Assembly: GCA_965198915.1 (NCBI GenBank) | Contig: CBDAQC010000006.1 | Coordinates: 62,001 to 126,000 of the forward strand | Origin: BOG-908 sp965198915 | Lineage (GTDB): Bacteria; Pseudomonadota; Alphaproteobacteria; Acetobacterales; Acetobacteraceae | Reading direction: 5' to 3' | Length of the DNA stretch: 64,000 nt | Shown here: positions 18,036 through 26,389 of the stretch, in pieces | Position numbering within the stretch: the stretch's first letter is position 1 | Layout: each line of letters starts with the position of its first letter | Program-made: the position numbers and the translations under genes | Notes under the pieces: generated by a model | The model's input: only the letters and a program-made list of their open reading frames with translations | What the model was told of the DNA's origin: nothing | The model's database searches: none

Positions 18036-19487
18036 ATGTTCCCGTTGGACGCCTTTCACCTGGCGCGCGCGCAGTTCGCGTTCACGCTCATCTTCCACAT
18101 CGTGTTCCCGGCCTTTTCCATCGGGCTGGCGAGCTACCTGGCCGTGCTGGAAGCGTTGTGGCTGCGCACCGGCAAGCCCGTCTATCTCGACCTGTTCCGC
18201 TATTGGGTGAAGATCTTCTCCATCGGCTTTGCCATGGGCGTGGTCTCAGGCCTGGTCATGTCCTACCAGTTCGGCACCAACTGGGGCGCGTTCTCGGACC
18301 GCGCCGGCCCGGTGATCGGCCCGCTGATGGGCTACGAAGTGCTGACCGCCTTTTTCCTGGAGGCGGGCTTCCTGGGCGTGATGCTGTTCGGCATGCAGAA
18401 AGTAGGCCCGCGCCTGCATTTCGCGGCCACCTGCCTGGTGGCCACCGGCACGCTGATCTCGGCCACCTGGATCCTGTCGGTGAACTCGTGGATGCAGACG
18501 CCGCGCGGCTACACCATCGATCCAGCGGGCCGCTTCCTGCCGGCGGACTGGCTGGCGATCATCTTCAACCCGTCCTTCTTCGTGCGCCTGCCGCACATGG
18601 TGCTGGCAAGCTACCTGAGCGTGGCGTTCGTGGTGGGGTCGGTGGCCAGTTACCACCTGCTGCGCGCCCGCGCGGTGCACAGCGGCGGCGGCGCGTCCAC
18701 CGAAGCGGTGCGCACCATGTTCTCCATGGCGATGTGGATGGCCGCCATCGTGGCGCCCGCGCAGATCGTGATGGGGGACCTGCACGGCCTGAACACGCTG
18801 CGCTACCAGCCGGCGAAGATTGCCGCCATGGAAGGCGACTGGGACAGCCGCACAGGCGCGCCGGAGATCCTGTTCGGCATCCCGAACATGAAGACCGAAA
18901 CGACAGACTACAAAATCGAATTGCCCTATGCCGGCTCGCTGATCCTGACGCATTCGCTGTCCGGCCGCGTGCCCGGTCTTAAAGATTTTCCGCGCGCCGA
19001 CCGGCCCAACTCCACGATCGTGTTCTTCAGCTTCCGCGCGATGATAGGCATCGGATTCCTGATGGCCGGCGTGGGGCTGTGGGGCCTGTTTGCACGCTGG
19101 CGCCGGCGCCTGTTCGACTCGCCGTGGCTGCACCGCGCCGTGCTGGTCATGGGCCCGTCCGGTTTCGCCGCCGTCATCTGCGGCTGGATCACCACCGAAG
19201 TCGGCCGCCAGCCTTTCACCGTGTACGGGATGATGCGCACGGCGGACAGCATGTCGCCGATCGGGCTGCCGGGCGTGGCCACGTCGCTGGTGGCGTTCAT
19301 CGTGGTGTACGCCATCGTCTACACCGCCGGCATCACCTTTCTGCTGCGGCTGATGAGCCACCCGCCAGTGCGCGGCGAGCCGGACCACCCGACAGGCCAG
19401 CCGATACGCACGGCGGGGATCACGCCGGGGCCGGCCGGGGCGGCGCCGGAGGCGTCCCATGCGCAGGGGGCGGTGCTGGCGGAATGA
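18036..19487 (+). CDS. cydA: Cytochrome bd-type ubiquinol oxidase subunit I (CIO-like)
   Basis: 483 residues, near the length of cyanide-insensitive oxidase CioA. The N-terminal AFHLARAQFAFTLIFHIVF carries the heme ligand histidine, the VRLPHMVLASYL segment the second, and the EVGRQPFTVYGMMRTAD segment is the quinol-site signature (GRQPF where GRQPW is commoner). The periplasmic quinol loop is short, as in the CIO subgroup. About nine helices. Subunit II follows, but an inverted repeat of about 180 bases lies between the two genes. Confidence 0.93.
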   Translation: MFPLDAFHLARAQFAFTLIFHIVFPAFSIGLASYLAVLEALWLRTGKPVYLDLFRYWVKIFSIGFAMGVVSGLVMSYQFGTNWGAFSDRAGPVIGPLMGYEVLTAFFLEAGFLGVMLFGMQKVGPRLHFAATCLVATGTLISATWILSVNSWMQTPRGYTIDPAGRFLPADWLAIIFNPSFFVRLPHMVLASYLSVAFVVGSVASYHLLRARAVHSGGGASTEAVRTMFSMAMWMAAIVAPAQIVMGDLHGLNTLRYQPAKIAAMEGDWDSRTGAPEILFGIPNMKTETTDYKIELPYAGSLILTHSLSGRVPGLKDFPRADRPNSTIVFFSFRAMIGIGFLMAGVGLWGLFARWRRRLFDSPWLHRAVLVMGPSGFAAVICGWITTEVGRQPFTVYGMMRTADSMSPIGLPGVATSLVAFIVVYAIVYTAGITFLLRLMSHPPVRGEPDHPTGQPIRTAGITPGPAGAAPEASHAQGAVLAE

Positions 19488-19493
19488 GGGAAG

Positions 19494-19670
19494 GAAGAAA
19501 GGCCTTCTTTTTTGAAAAAAAGAAGCAAAAAACTTTTGCTCTCCCGGCTGCACCACGGCACGTGCCGGTTCTGCCACCGTGCGCATCGGCAGAACCGGAC
19601 GAGGCCGTGGTGCAGGCGCCGGGAGCAAAAGTTTTTTGCTTCTTTTTTTCAAAAAAGAAGGCCTTTCTTC
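19494..19670. repeat. Long composite inverted repeat, copy A (cydA-cydB gap)
   Basis: The left arm (19494-19541) and right arm (19623-19670) are a perfect 48-base inverted repeat, beginning GAAGAAAGGCCTTCTTTTTT and ending ACTTTTGCTC. Inside, CTGCACCACGGC pairs with GCCGTGGTGCAG, and at the tip CCGGTTCTGCC pairs with GGCAGAACCGG around a 12-base loop holding GTGCGC. The whole unit can fold into one long stem. It carries T-runs on both strands. This is the best preserved of the copies. Confidence 0.92.
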
Positions 19671-19686
19671 CTTTGCAGTCCCCCGC

Positions 19687-20718
19687 ATGAACGCCCCCCT
19701 CTGGAGCGAGGCGCACCTGCTGCCGATCATCTGGGCCGGCCTGATCGCCTTCGCCGTCATGGCCTACGTGCTGCTGGACGGGTTCGACCTGGGCGTGGGC
19801 ATCCTGTTCGCCGCCGAGCCGGACCGCGAGGAGCGCAGCGTGATGGTCAACGCCATCGCGCCCATGTGGGACGGCAACGAGACCTGGCTGGTGCTGGGCG
19901 GCGGCGGCCTGTTCGCCGTGTTCCCGCTCGCCTACGCTATCATCATGCCGGCGATGTATCCCACCATCATCGCCATGCTGCTGGCGCTGATCTTCCGTGG
20001 CGTAGCCTTCGAGTTCCGCTTCCGCGCGCAGACGCGGGGCGGCCAGTACTGGTGGGACGTGGCCTTCTTCGGCGGTTCCACTTTGGCCGCCTTCGCCCAA
20101 GGGCTGACGCTCGGCGGCCTGTTGCAGGGCGTGAAAGTGTCCGGCCGTGCCTATGCCGGCGGCTGGTGGGACTGGCTGGACGGTTTCACCGTGGTCTGCG
20201 GCCTGGCCGTGGTCGCCGGCTACGCGCTGCTCGGCGCCACCTGGCTGGTCTGGCGCACGGAAGGCGAGATGCAGCGACGCATGCGCCACATCGCCGAGGG
20301 CCTGGGCTTCGTCGTGCTGGCCGCGATCGCCCTGGTCAGCCTGTGGACGCCCTTCCTGAACCCGGTGTTCTACCACCGCTGGTTCGACTACCCCGGCATC
20401 CTGCTGACCGCCCCGGTGCCCGTGCTGCTGGCGCTGCTGGCCTGGGGCTTCTGGGCCGGCCTGCTGCGCCGGCACCACGCGACGCCTTTCCTGTGCGTCA
20501 TCGGCTGGTTCGTGCTGTGCTTCGCGGGCCTGGGCATCAGCATCTGGCCGCTGCTTGTGCCGCCGTCGCTGACAATCTGGGATGCCGCGTCGCCGCCCTC
20601 CAGCCAGATGTTCCTGCTGGTTGGCGCGGCCGTGCTGCTGCCCATAATCCTCACCTACACCGGCTACTCCTACTGGGTGTTCCGCGGCAAGGTCGGCGCT
20701 TCGACCAGCTATCACTGA
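19687..20718 (+). CDS. cydB: Cytochrome bd-type ubiquinol oxidase subunit II
   Basis: 343 residues, polytopic. The N-terminal FAVMAYVLLDGFDLGVG and WDGNETWLVLGGGGLFAVFP segments are diagnostic of CydB/CioB. It pairs with CydA to reduce oxygen with ubiquinol without proton pumping. ATG at 19687, 16 bases after the end of repeat copy A; no strong ribosome binding site is seen, so expression relative to cydA may depend on the repeat. Confidence 0.94.
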   Translation: MNAPLWSEAHLLPIIWAGLIAFAVMAYVLLDGFDLGVGILFAAEPDREERSVMVNAIAPMWDGNETWLVLGGGGLFAVFPLAYAIIMPAMYPTIIAMLLALIFRGVAFEFRFRAQTRGGQYWWDVAFFGGSTLAAFAQGLTLGGLLQGVKVSGRAYAGGWWDWLDGFTVVCGLAVVAGYALLGATWLVWRTEGEMQRRMRHIAEGLGFVVLAAIALVSLWTPFLNPVFYHRWFDYPGILLTAPVPVLLALLAWGFWAGLLRRHHATPFLCVIGWFVLCFAGLGISIWPLLVPPSLTIWDAASPPSSQMFLLVGAAVLLPIILTYTGYSYWVFRGKVGASTSYH

Positions 20719-20736
20719 GCCCGCCGGAGGCTTGCT

Positions 20737-20835
20737 GTGCTGCGAAAGCTGGGGTGGTTCCTCGCCCTGTATCTCGGCGGCATCCTGGCCGTGGGCGTGG
20801 TCGCCATGCTGATACGCCTGGTGCTGGCGCACTGA
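20737..20835 (+). CDS. DUF2474-type small membrane subunit of the bd oxidase
   Basis: 32 residues: basic start (LRKLGWF), one hydrophobic helix with a small-residue face (YLGGILAVGVVAMLIRLVL). GTG start with GGAGG seven bases upstream, 18 bases after cydB. The layout (RxxGWF...GGxxAxxxVxxxIRxxL) fits DUF2474, the tiny protein found after cioAB-type operons and comparable to CydX in the E. coli enzyme. Its likely role is to stabilise the oxidase. Confidence 0.75.
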   Translation: MLRKLGWFLALYLGGILAVGVVAMLIRLVLAH

Positions 20836-20985
20836 ACCGAACATCCGGTTTACAGGCTTTCAGTCTTTACAACCGGCGCTGTGTACGGATTTACAGCATT
20901 CACGGCTGTTGTGCGGTTCGCCGGTGAATTGCCTGCCGCCTCATGCGTAGATGCTCCAACGCTAGCGCGATGGAGATCCGGCATC

Positions 20986-21147
20986 ATGACCCACTCTGCC
21001 CCCACCGATTTCTACGATGACGGCCTGGTCCACAGCCATGACTGGTCGCGCAGCACGCCGCCCGGCGCGCACCACAGCGACCGTCACCAGACGGCCGGCC
21101 ATGACCAGGATGATCGCCAGGCCGATCACCGCCGCGTCCGTGGCTGA
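20986..21147 (+). CDS. Small His/Asp-rich protein, possible
   Basis: 53 residues, hydrophilic, with many His and Asp residues (DDGLVHSHDWSRS, HHSDRHQ, HDQDD). ATG with GGAG about ten bases upstream, downstream of the bd oxidase genes. The His/Asp content suggests metal binding, but this is inference. I recognise no family; it could be spurious. Confidence 0.4.
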   Translation: MTHSAPTDFYDDGLVHSHDWSRSTPPGAHHSDRHQTAGHDQDDRQADHRRVRG

Positions 21148-21198
21148 GATCGTCGGGCGGAGTTTGTTCCGCCCGACCTAGACCTCCCGCGGTTTGGC

Positions 21199-21459
21199 CT
21201 ACTGCGGCACCGCGCTCTGCGGCGTCTGGCCAGGCGGAGTCGCCTGGGGTTGCGGCGCCGGAGCACCGGGCGGACCCTGCAGGACGACGCCGCCCCCCTG
21301 GTAAGCCTGGTTGGCCGCTGGAGTGTAGGGGCCCTTGTCGACAGGCCGTTCGACCGCTGGCTTCGGTTGCTTCACCGGGGCCGGCGGCTGCGGGGGCTGT
21401 GCCAGGGCCGCCGTCGTCATCGCCACACTAACCGCGGCAACCATCCTGAAGCAGCGCAT
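21199..21459 (-). CDS. Small secreted proline-rich protein
   Basis: 86 residues: signal peptide (FRMVAAVSVAMTTAALAQP) and a mature chain dominated by Pro, Gln and Ala. Low-complexity composition gives no function. It is on the minus strand between the small His-rich gene and a glycosyltransferase, apparently on its own. Confidence 0.6.
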   Translation of the reverse strand: MRCFRMVAAVSVAMTTAALAQPPQPPAPVKQPKPAVERPVDKGPYTPAANQAYQGGGVVLQGPPGAPAPQPQATPPGQTPQSAVPQ

Positions 21460-21550
21460 CGTCGTTCTCCCCTGACCTGCGGGTTACTTGAGCTGGCCCT
21501 GCGCCTCTAAGCAAGACGGCGGATGCGGCCTGCACCGGCAAACTCCGTTC

Positions 21551-22819
21551 TTAAGAAGATAGAGCACCCGCCCTTCTGTCCGGGCCTGCCGCCATCCGCC
21601 AATAGCCCCGGGCCCGCCCGAAACGCACCCAGTGATCCGCCGGGTCGGCGGCATACCGCTCGGTTATTTCCACAGCCGCGATCGGGTACGCCGTGCAATA
21701 CCAGGCGTTGTCCATTTCGAACGCCAGGCGCCCCTCATCAAAGCCGTAATGCTCGAAATGGTGCCGGCCGCTGGGCATGTGGCCGGCAGCCACCGTGCGG
21801 GCGATGTCCGGGTAGTGCCGCAGGTAGAATGCCTCGTCGAAGGCGGCGAGCGTGCCGGGGCGGTCGCGCGGCGGCGTGGGACGGCGCAGCAGCGTCAGCA
21901 GCTCGCCTGGCGGCATGGTTCGCCAGAGCTGGCGTATTGCGCCGTGCGCCGCGGCAAAGCCCGCAACGGGCACGGCGTAATGGTGCGGAAACAGGGTGAA
22001 GCGATAGCGCGTGTCGTCCAGCGGCAGCAGGTCCGTGGATGGTGACTGCGCTGGGTTGAACAGGCCCAGCACGGGCAGGTGCACCGTCTGCGCCTCGGAC
22101 AGCCAGGCCGCCAGCCAACTGAATGTGCTGATGGCCGGCACGATGTGCTGGCTTGCGCGAATGTAGGCGAAATCCGCCACCGCGCCCTGGCTGGGCACGT
22201 AGCGTGCCGTGCGGAAGCGCTTGCGCAATGCGGACATGTAAGGCGAGTCGTCGAGTTGCCCGATGAAAACGGGCGACAGGCCGGTGAAATCCACCAGGCT
22301 GGCGTAGAAGTCGATCGAGACCAGCACGTAATCCGGGTGTCGGGCGTCCAGTATGTCGCCCTGTCGTATGTTGAACAGCAATTCGCCCGGGCCGGCGCCG
22401 CGCAGCGAAGGCGTGCGGAAGACGCCGCGGTAGGCGTCCGGCGGCAGGAAATTGGCCACGCGCTGGGCGTAGGTGCGTATGTCCACGCGGTCCAGCGCGC
22501 CGCTTCGCAGCGCGTGCGCCAACTGGTCCAGCGGCAAGGCGGGGTCCTCGCAGACCAGGTTGCGCGCCACCTCGCCGCCATGCGGCGGTATCTGGATGCC
22601 CCATTCCGGCAGGTGGATCTGGACGATCCGCGCCCCCGGCACGCGATCGGCCAGGCTGAGTGCCGCCATGTATTGGATCATGCGGTTGCCCACATTGCCC
22701 ATGGGCGAAACCTGCACCAGCGGCGTGCGCTGGCCTAACTGCGGCGTCCATGCTTGAGAAGGCGGAACCGGCTGGGCGTGAGACGACTGGTCCGGGAATT
22801 TTGGAGCGTCAGCCATCAC
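21551..22819 (-). CDS. GT11-like (fucosyltransferase-type) glycosyltransferase with YPD-type tail
   Basis: 422 residues. GNVGNRMIQYMAALSLADR at 41-59 resembles the GGLGNQMFQYAAA signature of alpha-1,2-fucosyltransferases; FNIRQGD and the later ISTFSWLAAWLSEA match the other two family blocks. The last 110 residues contain FDEAFYLRHYPDIA with an HFEHYGFDEGR follow-on, a motif common in alphaproteobacterial surface-glycan enzymes, then a degenerate second copy. Divergent from the next glycosyltransferase by 29 bases, so both probably serve one glycan. Donor sugar unproven. Confidence 0.65.
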   Translation of the reverse strand: MMADAPKFPDQSSHAQPVPPSQAWTPQLGQRTPLVQVSPMGNVGNRMIQYMAALSLADRVPGARIVQIHLPEWGIQIPPHGGEVARNLVCEDPALPLDQLAHALRSGALDRVDIRTYAQRVANFLPPDAYRGVFRTPSLRGAGPGELLFNIRQGDILDARHPDYVLVSIDFYASLVDFTGLSPVFIGQLDDSPYMSALRKRFRTARYVPSQGAVADFAYIRASQHIVPAISTFSWLAAWLSEAQTVHLPVLGLFNPAQSPSTDLLPLDDTRYRFTLFPHHYAVPVAGFAAAHGAIRQLWRTMPPGELLTLLRRPTPPRDRPGTLAAFDEAFYLRHYPDIARTVAAGHMPSGRHHFEHYGFDEGRLAFEMDNAWYCTAYPIAAVEITERYAADPADHWVRFGRARGYWRMAAGPDRRAGALSS

Positions 22820-22848
22820 ACACCTCCGGACGCCCTGAAAAGACGACG

Positions 22849-23706
22849 ATGAAATCCGCCGTCTGCCTCATCGTGCGAAACGAGGCCCGCGACATTGCCG
22901 AGTGGATCGCCTTCCACAAAGTGGCCGGGTTCGACGCGCAGATCATTTTCGACAACCGATCCGACGACGGTACGGCCGAGATCGTCAAGGCGGCCGCGAC
23001 ACGGCTGGACCTGCGCTACCACCATTGGCCGCATGCCGGCCCGGACAGCCAGGTGCGCGCTTACGAGGCGGCCTGCACCGCCTACCAGCTCGAGTTTGAC
23101 TGGATCGCCTTTGTCGATTCGGACGAGTTCGTGGTGATTGCCGGGGGCGAGCCGGTGAACGACTACCTTGCACGTTTCGACGGCTGGAGCGGCGTGGCGC
23201 TGAACTGGGCGATCTACGGTTCGGACGGGCACGAGGAATACCCTGACGGGCTGGTGCTGGAAAGCTTCACACGCCGCGCCCGGGCCGATTTCTTCCCCGC
23301 CCGGCACGTGAAATCGATAATACGGCCCGGCTTCGCGGCGCGTTGCCTCAACCCGCATTGCTTCGACCTGCGCGGCCATCGCCTGGGCAGCTACGCCACT
23401 GCTAAGCAGAAGCCCATGCAATGGTGGCCCGCCCCGGAGCTGGGCGGCATCCTGCCCGGTGTCAGCCTGGAGCTGCCGGACTACACAACGGCGCGGGTGA
23501 ACCACTATTTCACCCGTTCGCGCGCGCATTGGTTGGCGAAACTGAAACGTGGCTACCCGAGCGACGTGGCGATACGCAAGCTGGCCGAATTCGACGAATA
23601 CAACCGCAACGACTTACCCGACCCGGTTCCGGCGCCAATCGTCGACTTAACCCGCGACCAGATACGCCGCATCACTGTTCATAAGAACGTCCAAAAAAAC
23701 GCATAA
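22849..23706 (+). CDS. GT2/GT92-like glycosyltransferase
   Basis: 285 residues. It begins with CLIVRNEARDIAEWIAFHKV and has FDNRSDDGT, then the metal-binding DSDEF at 90-94, the pattern of the 'glycosyltransferase family 2/92-like' group found in exopolysaccharide clusters. No membrane helix, so cytoplasmic. ATG at 22849; an upstream in-frame start would extend into the divergent gene. Acceptor unknown. Confidence 0.75.
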   Translation: MKSAVCLIVRNEARDIAEWIAFHKVAGFDAQIIFDNRSDDGTAEIVKAAATRLDLRYHHWPHAGPDSQVRAYEAACTAYQLEFDWIAFVDSDEFVVIAGGEPVNDYLARFDGWSGVALNWAIYGSDGHEEYPDGLVLESFTRRARADFFPARHVKSIIRPGFAARCLNPHCFDLRGHRLGSYATAKQKPMQWWPAPELGGILPGVSLELPDYTTARVNHYFTRSRAHWLAKLKRGYPSDVAIRKLAEFDEYNRNDLPDPVPAPIVDLTRDQIRRITVHKNVQKNA

Positions 23707-23924
23707 TGACGTCAGAAGTTGACGTCTTCGATTTCTGGACGGGTTTAGTTGACACGGAAGCGACGTATCTGTTAACGGAGTATCAACTTTCCGGGAGACC
23801 GGCGTCTATACCAAATTTTTAGATTGGCCGTCTCGTTGCGTCCTGATAATAGTAAGCCGTGCTACAGCTTGAAGCCGGTGGAGCGTTCTTCCGGCAAGCT
23901 ACGACGGACAGAAAGGTCGCTTCG
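23707..23924. promoter_or_regulatory. Leader of the Flp pilin gene with a candidate promoter and a small palindrome
   Basis: At 23708-23726 GACGTCA pairs with TGACGTC across five bases, two bases past the glycosyltransferase stop: an operator or a short hairpin. At 23749-23777 TTGACA is followed after 17 bases by TTAACG, a plausible -35/-10 pair. The region is clearly less GC-rich than its surroundings. Confidence 0.35.
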
Positions 23925-24095
23925 ATGAACAGCATTGTTGTGCGGTTTCAGATCTGGCAGTCAGACCGCCGCGCGGTGACAGCCCTCGAATACGGCATCA
24001 TCGCCAGCATACTGGGCCTGGTGCTGGTGACCATCTTCGGCAATTTTGGCAACACGCTGAAGACGTTGTTCTCCCACGTGGGCACTTCGATCTAG
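23925..24095 (+). CDS. Flp/Fap-type IVb pilin precursor
   Basis: 56 residues. A short hydrophilic leader ends in RRA, then VTALEYGIIASILGLVLVTIFG: the type IVb prepilin pattern with E at +5 and Y at +6. The residue before the cleavage point is Ala where Gly is usual. The mature pilin is about 35-40 residues, typical of Flp. No tad/cpa assembly genes are next to it, so secretion would depend on a locus elsewhere. Confidence 0.85.
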   Translation: MNSIVVRFQIWQSDRRAVTALEYGIIASILGLVLVTIFGNFGNTLKTLFSHVGTSI

Positions 24096-24116
24096 ACGTC
24101 TGCCGCGTCCGGCCGT

Positions 24117-24578
24117 CTATCCGGACGCCCTGACTGCCTTCTGGACCACCGTGTCGAGCGCCTGCAGGAAACGGGACCGGTCGGACGAGCCCATCGCAGC
24201 CGGCCCGCCTGTCACCAGCCCGATCTCCCGCATGTGCGCCGACACCGCCCGTCCAGCCAGGGCGGAGCCGATATTGTCATCCGACCAGATCCGCCCGTGC
24301 GAGGACAGCGCCCGCGCGCCTGCCGCCAGGCACCGCGAGGCCAGCGGAATGTCCGCGGTGACGCATATGTCCGCCGCGGTGATGTGCTCCGCGATCCAGT
24401 CATCGGCTACGTCAGGCCCCTCGGAAACCGTGACCATGCGCACGAACGCCAGCCCGGGCGGCCGTATCGGGCGGGAGCCGTTGGAGACCACGACGACGTC
24501 CACCCCCAGCCGGCCTGCTACACGATAGACCTCCTCGCGCACCGGACAGGCGTCGCCATCAACGTAGATCGTGGTCAA
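24117..24578 (-). CDS. yaiI: YaiI/YqxD (DUF188) family protein
   Basis: 153 residues with the family opening YVDGDACPVREEVYRVA and later VTVSEGPDVADDWI, ADIPLASRCL and NIGSALAGR. The fold is PIN-like, but no activity is established. The start is a TTG that shares TTGA with the ctaG stop, so translation is probably coupled to ctaG. Confidence 0.88.
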   Translation of the reverse strand: MTTIYVDGDACPVREEVYRVAGRLGVDVVVVSNGSRPIRPPGLAFVRMVTVSEGPDVADDWIAEHITAADICVTADIPLASRCLAAGARALSSHGRIWSDDNIGSALAGRAVSAHMREIGLVTGGPAAMGSSDRSRFLQALDTVVQKAVRASG

Positions 24579-25135
24579 GACTTGCGGGCGAAGCGCGACA
24601 GATCGACCGCATCCGCCGGCCGCTTGGACTGGAAAAACGTGTAGTGCAGCGTGATCTCGTGCACGTCGGACGCGTCCACGTCCTTCGCCATCGCCGGATC
24701 GACGAAGAAGGTCACCGGCATCTGCACGTGTTCGCCGGCGCGCAACCGCTCCTCGTTGAAGCAGAAGCACTGCACCTTCTTGAAATACGGACCCACCTTG
24801 TCCGGCGTCACGTTGAAGGTGGCATGGCCCACGATGTCGTGGTCGGACTGGTTGGTCGCCTCGAAGAACGCCATGGCGTCCTGGCCCAGATGGACGCGCA
24901 CCGAACGCTGCGACGGCACGAACGCCCAGGGCAGGTTCGGCGCCACCGAGGTGTCGAAATACACGGTGACCACGCGGTCCGTCTGCGTGGTACTGCCGGT
25001 GGCCACGCGCTGCGTGGTGCCGCCGGCGCCGGTGACCTGGCAGAACAGGCGATAGAGGGTGACGGAGTAGGAGGTGATGGCGGTCATCACGGCCAGCACC
25101 GCGCAGAAGGCGATGACTGTGGGGGCTTTGCGCAT
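24575..25135 (-). CDS. ctaG: CtaG/Cox11 cytochrome c oxidase copper-insertion protein
   Basis: 186 residues. One N-terminal membrane helix, then a periplasmic immunoglobulin-like domain with the copper motif CFCF (VQCFCFNEERL). Cox11 delivers copper to the CuB site of aa3-type oxidase. The oxidase subunit genes it normally accompanies are not in this window. The 229-base gap to the divergent trpS is almost filled by repeat copy B. Confidence 0.92.
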   Translation of the reverse strand: MRKAPTVIAFCAVLAVMTAITSYSVTLYRLFCQVTGAGGTTQRVATGSTTQTDRVVTVYFDTSVAPNLPWAFVPSQRSVRVHLGQDAMAFFEATNQSDHDIVGHATFNVTPDKVGPYFKKVQCFCFNEERLRAGEHVQMPVTFFVDPAMAKDVDASDVHEITLHYTFFQSKRPADAVDLSRFARKS

Positions 25136-25160
25136 GGGGGTTACGTAAGCAAGGGTAGGG

Positions 25161-25334
25161 AGAAAGCACTTCTTTTTTGAAAAAAGAAGCAAAAAACTTT
25201 TGCTCTCCCGCCTGCACCAACGCGCGCGCCGGTTCCGCAAATACGCGCACTGGCATAGCATGGCCGAGCCGCTGTGCAGGCGGGAAGCAAAAGTTTTTTG
25301 CTTCTTTTTTTCAAAAAAGAAGGCCTTGCTTTCT
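25161..25334. repeat. Long composite inverted repeat, copy B (ctaG/trpS divergent gap)
   Basis: Outer arms AGAAAGCACTTCTTTTTTG and the matching right arm ending AAGGCCTTGCTTTCT, inner stem CCCGCCTGCAC with GTGCAGGCGGG. Read on the minus strand the tip loop (GTGCGCGTATTTGC) matches the plus-strand loop of copy D, so this copy is inverted relative to copies A, C and D. Promoters for both divergent genes must lie in or beside it. Confidence 0.88.
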
Positions 25335-25364
25335 TTTTCCCCCTATCCGCGCCATGCACCCCCC

Positions 25365-26360
25365 ATGCACCGCGTCCTCTCCGGCATCCAGCCCTCCGGC
25401 GTACCCACCATCGGCAACTACCTGGGCGCCATACGCCAGTGGGTGGCCCTGCAGGACACCCACGAGTGCCTGTTCTGCGTGGTGGACCTGCACGCCATCA
25501 CCAGCTTCCAGGATCCGGCGCGGCTGCGCGCGCAGACCCTGGAGATGGCCGCCACCCTGCTGGCCTGCGGCATAGATCCGGCGCGCAGCACACTGTTCGC
25601 GCAATCCGCGGTGCACGCCCATGTCCGCCTGGGCTGGATTTTCAACTGCATCGCCCGCCTGGGCTGGCTGAACCGGATGACGCAGTTCAAGGACAAGGCC
25701 GGCAAAGACAGGGAAGCCGCGTCCGCCGGCCTGTACGTCTATCCGAACCTGATGGCGGCCGACATTGCCGCCTACCGCGCCACACGCGTTCCCGTGGGTG
25801 ACGACCAGCGCCAGCACCTGGAGCTGGCAAACGACATCTGCGAGAAGTTCAACCACGATTACGGCGTGGATTTCTTTCCGCGCATCGAGCCGCTTATTTT
25901 GGGCGAGGCGGCCCGCGTGATGAGCCTGCGCGACGGCACGCGCAAGATGAGCAAATCCGACCCCAGCGACCAGAGCCGCATCAACCTGACCGACGAGACG
26001 GACGCGATCGCGCAGAAGATTCGCCGGGCCAAGACGGACCCCGAGCCGTTGCCCAGTGAGCCGGCCGGCCTGGCCGAGCGTCCGGAAGCCCGCAACCTGG
26101 TCGAGATCTACGCGGCTATGGCCGGCACGGATGCGGGCGCGGTGCTGGCCGAGCATGGCGGCCGCGGCTTCGGCCCGTTCAAGGACGCGCTTGCCGGGCT
26201 GCTGGTGGCACGCCTGGGGCCGATCGCCGCGGAGACCAGGCGCCTGCTGGCGGACGAGGCACATCTGCGCGGCATCCTGGCTGAAGGGGCTGCGCGGGCT
26301 CGCACGGTGGCTGAGCCTGTCGTCGCCGAAGCCGAGCGTATCGTCGGGTTTGTTGCATAG
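25365..26360 (+). CDS. trpS: Tryptophanyl-tRNA synthetase
   Basis: 331 residues, class I synthetase. SGIQPSGVPTIGNYLGA contains the TIGN form of the HIGH motif, and RKMSKSDPSD the KMSKS loop; GDDQRQHLE and the tryptophan-pocket region are typical. The ATG at 25365 is in frame with this start; another ATG at 25354 is out of frame. Converges with mfd. Confidence 0.97.
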   Translation: MHRVLSGIQPSGVPTIGNYLGAIRQWVALQDTHECLFCVVDLHAITSFQDPARLRAQTLEMAATLLACGIDPARSTLFAQSAVHAHVRLGWIFNCIARLGWLNRMTQFKDKAGKDREAASAGLYVYPNLMAADIAAYRATRVPVGDDQRQHLELANDICEKFNHDYGVDFFPRIEPLILGEAARVMSLRDGTRKMSKSDPSDQSRINLTDETDAIAQKIRRAKTDPEPLPSEPAGLAERPEARNLVEIYAAMAGTDAGAVLAEHGGRGFGPFKDALAGLLVARLGPIAAETRRLLADEAHLRGILAEGAARARTVAEPVVAEAERIVGFVA

Positions 26361-26389
26361 GGCAGAGAACCGACGGGCTACAGGAACTT

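Noticed and set aside
19420..20844. Minus-strand 474-residue frame crossing cydA/cydB
   Set aside because: It reads through the inverted repeat (giving FFEKKKQKTF) and is low-complexity His/Gln-rich; an artefact of repeat and GC bias.
20836..20985. Three TTTACA elements at 20849, 20866 and 20890 as an operator
   Set aside because: Irregular spacing (17 and 24 bases) and short motif; probably chance in a less GC-rich gap.
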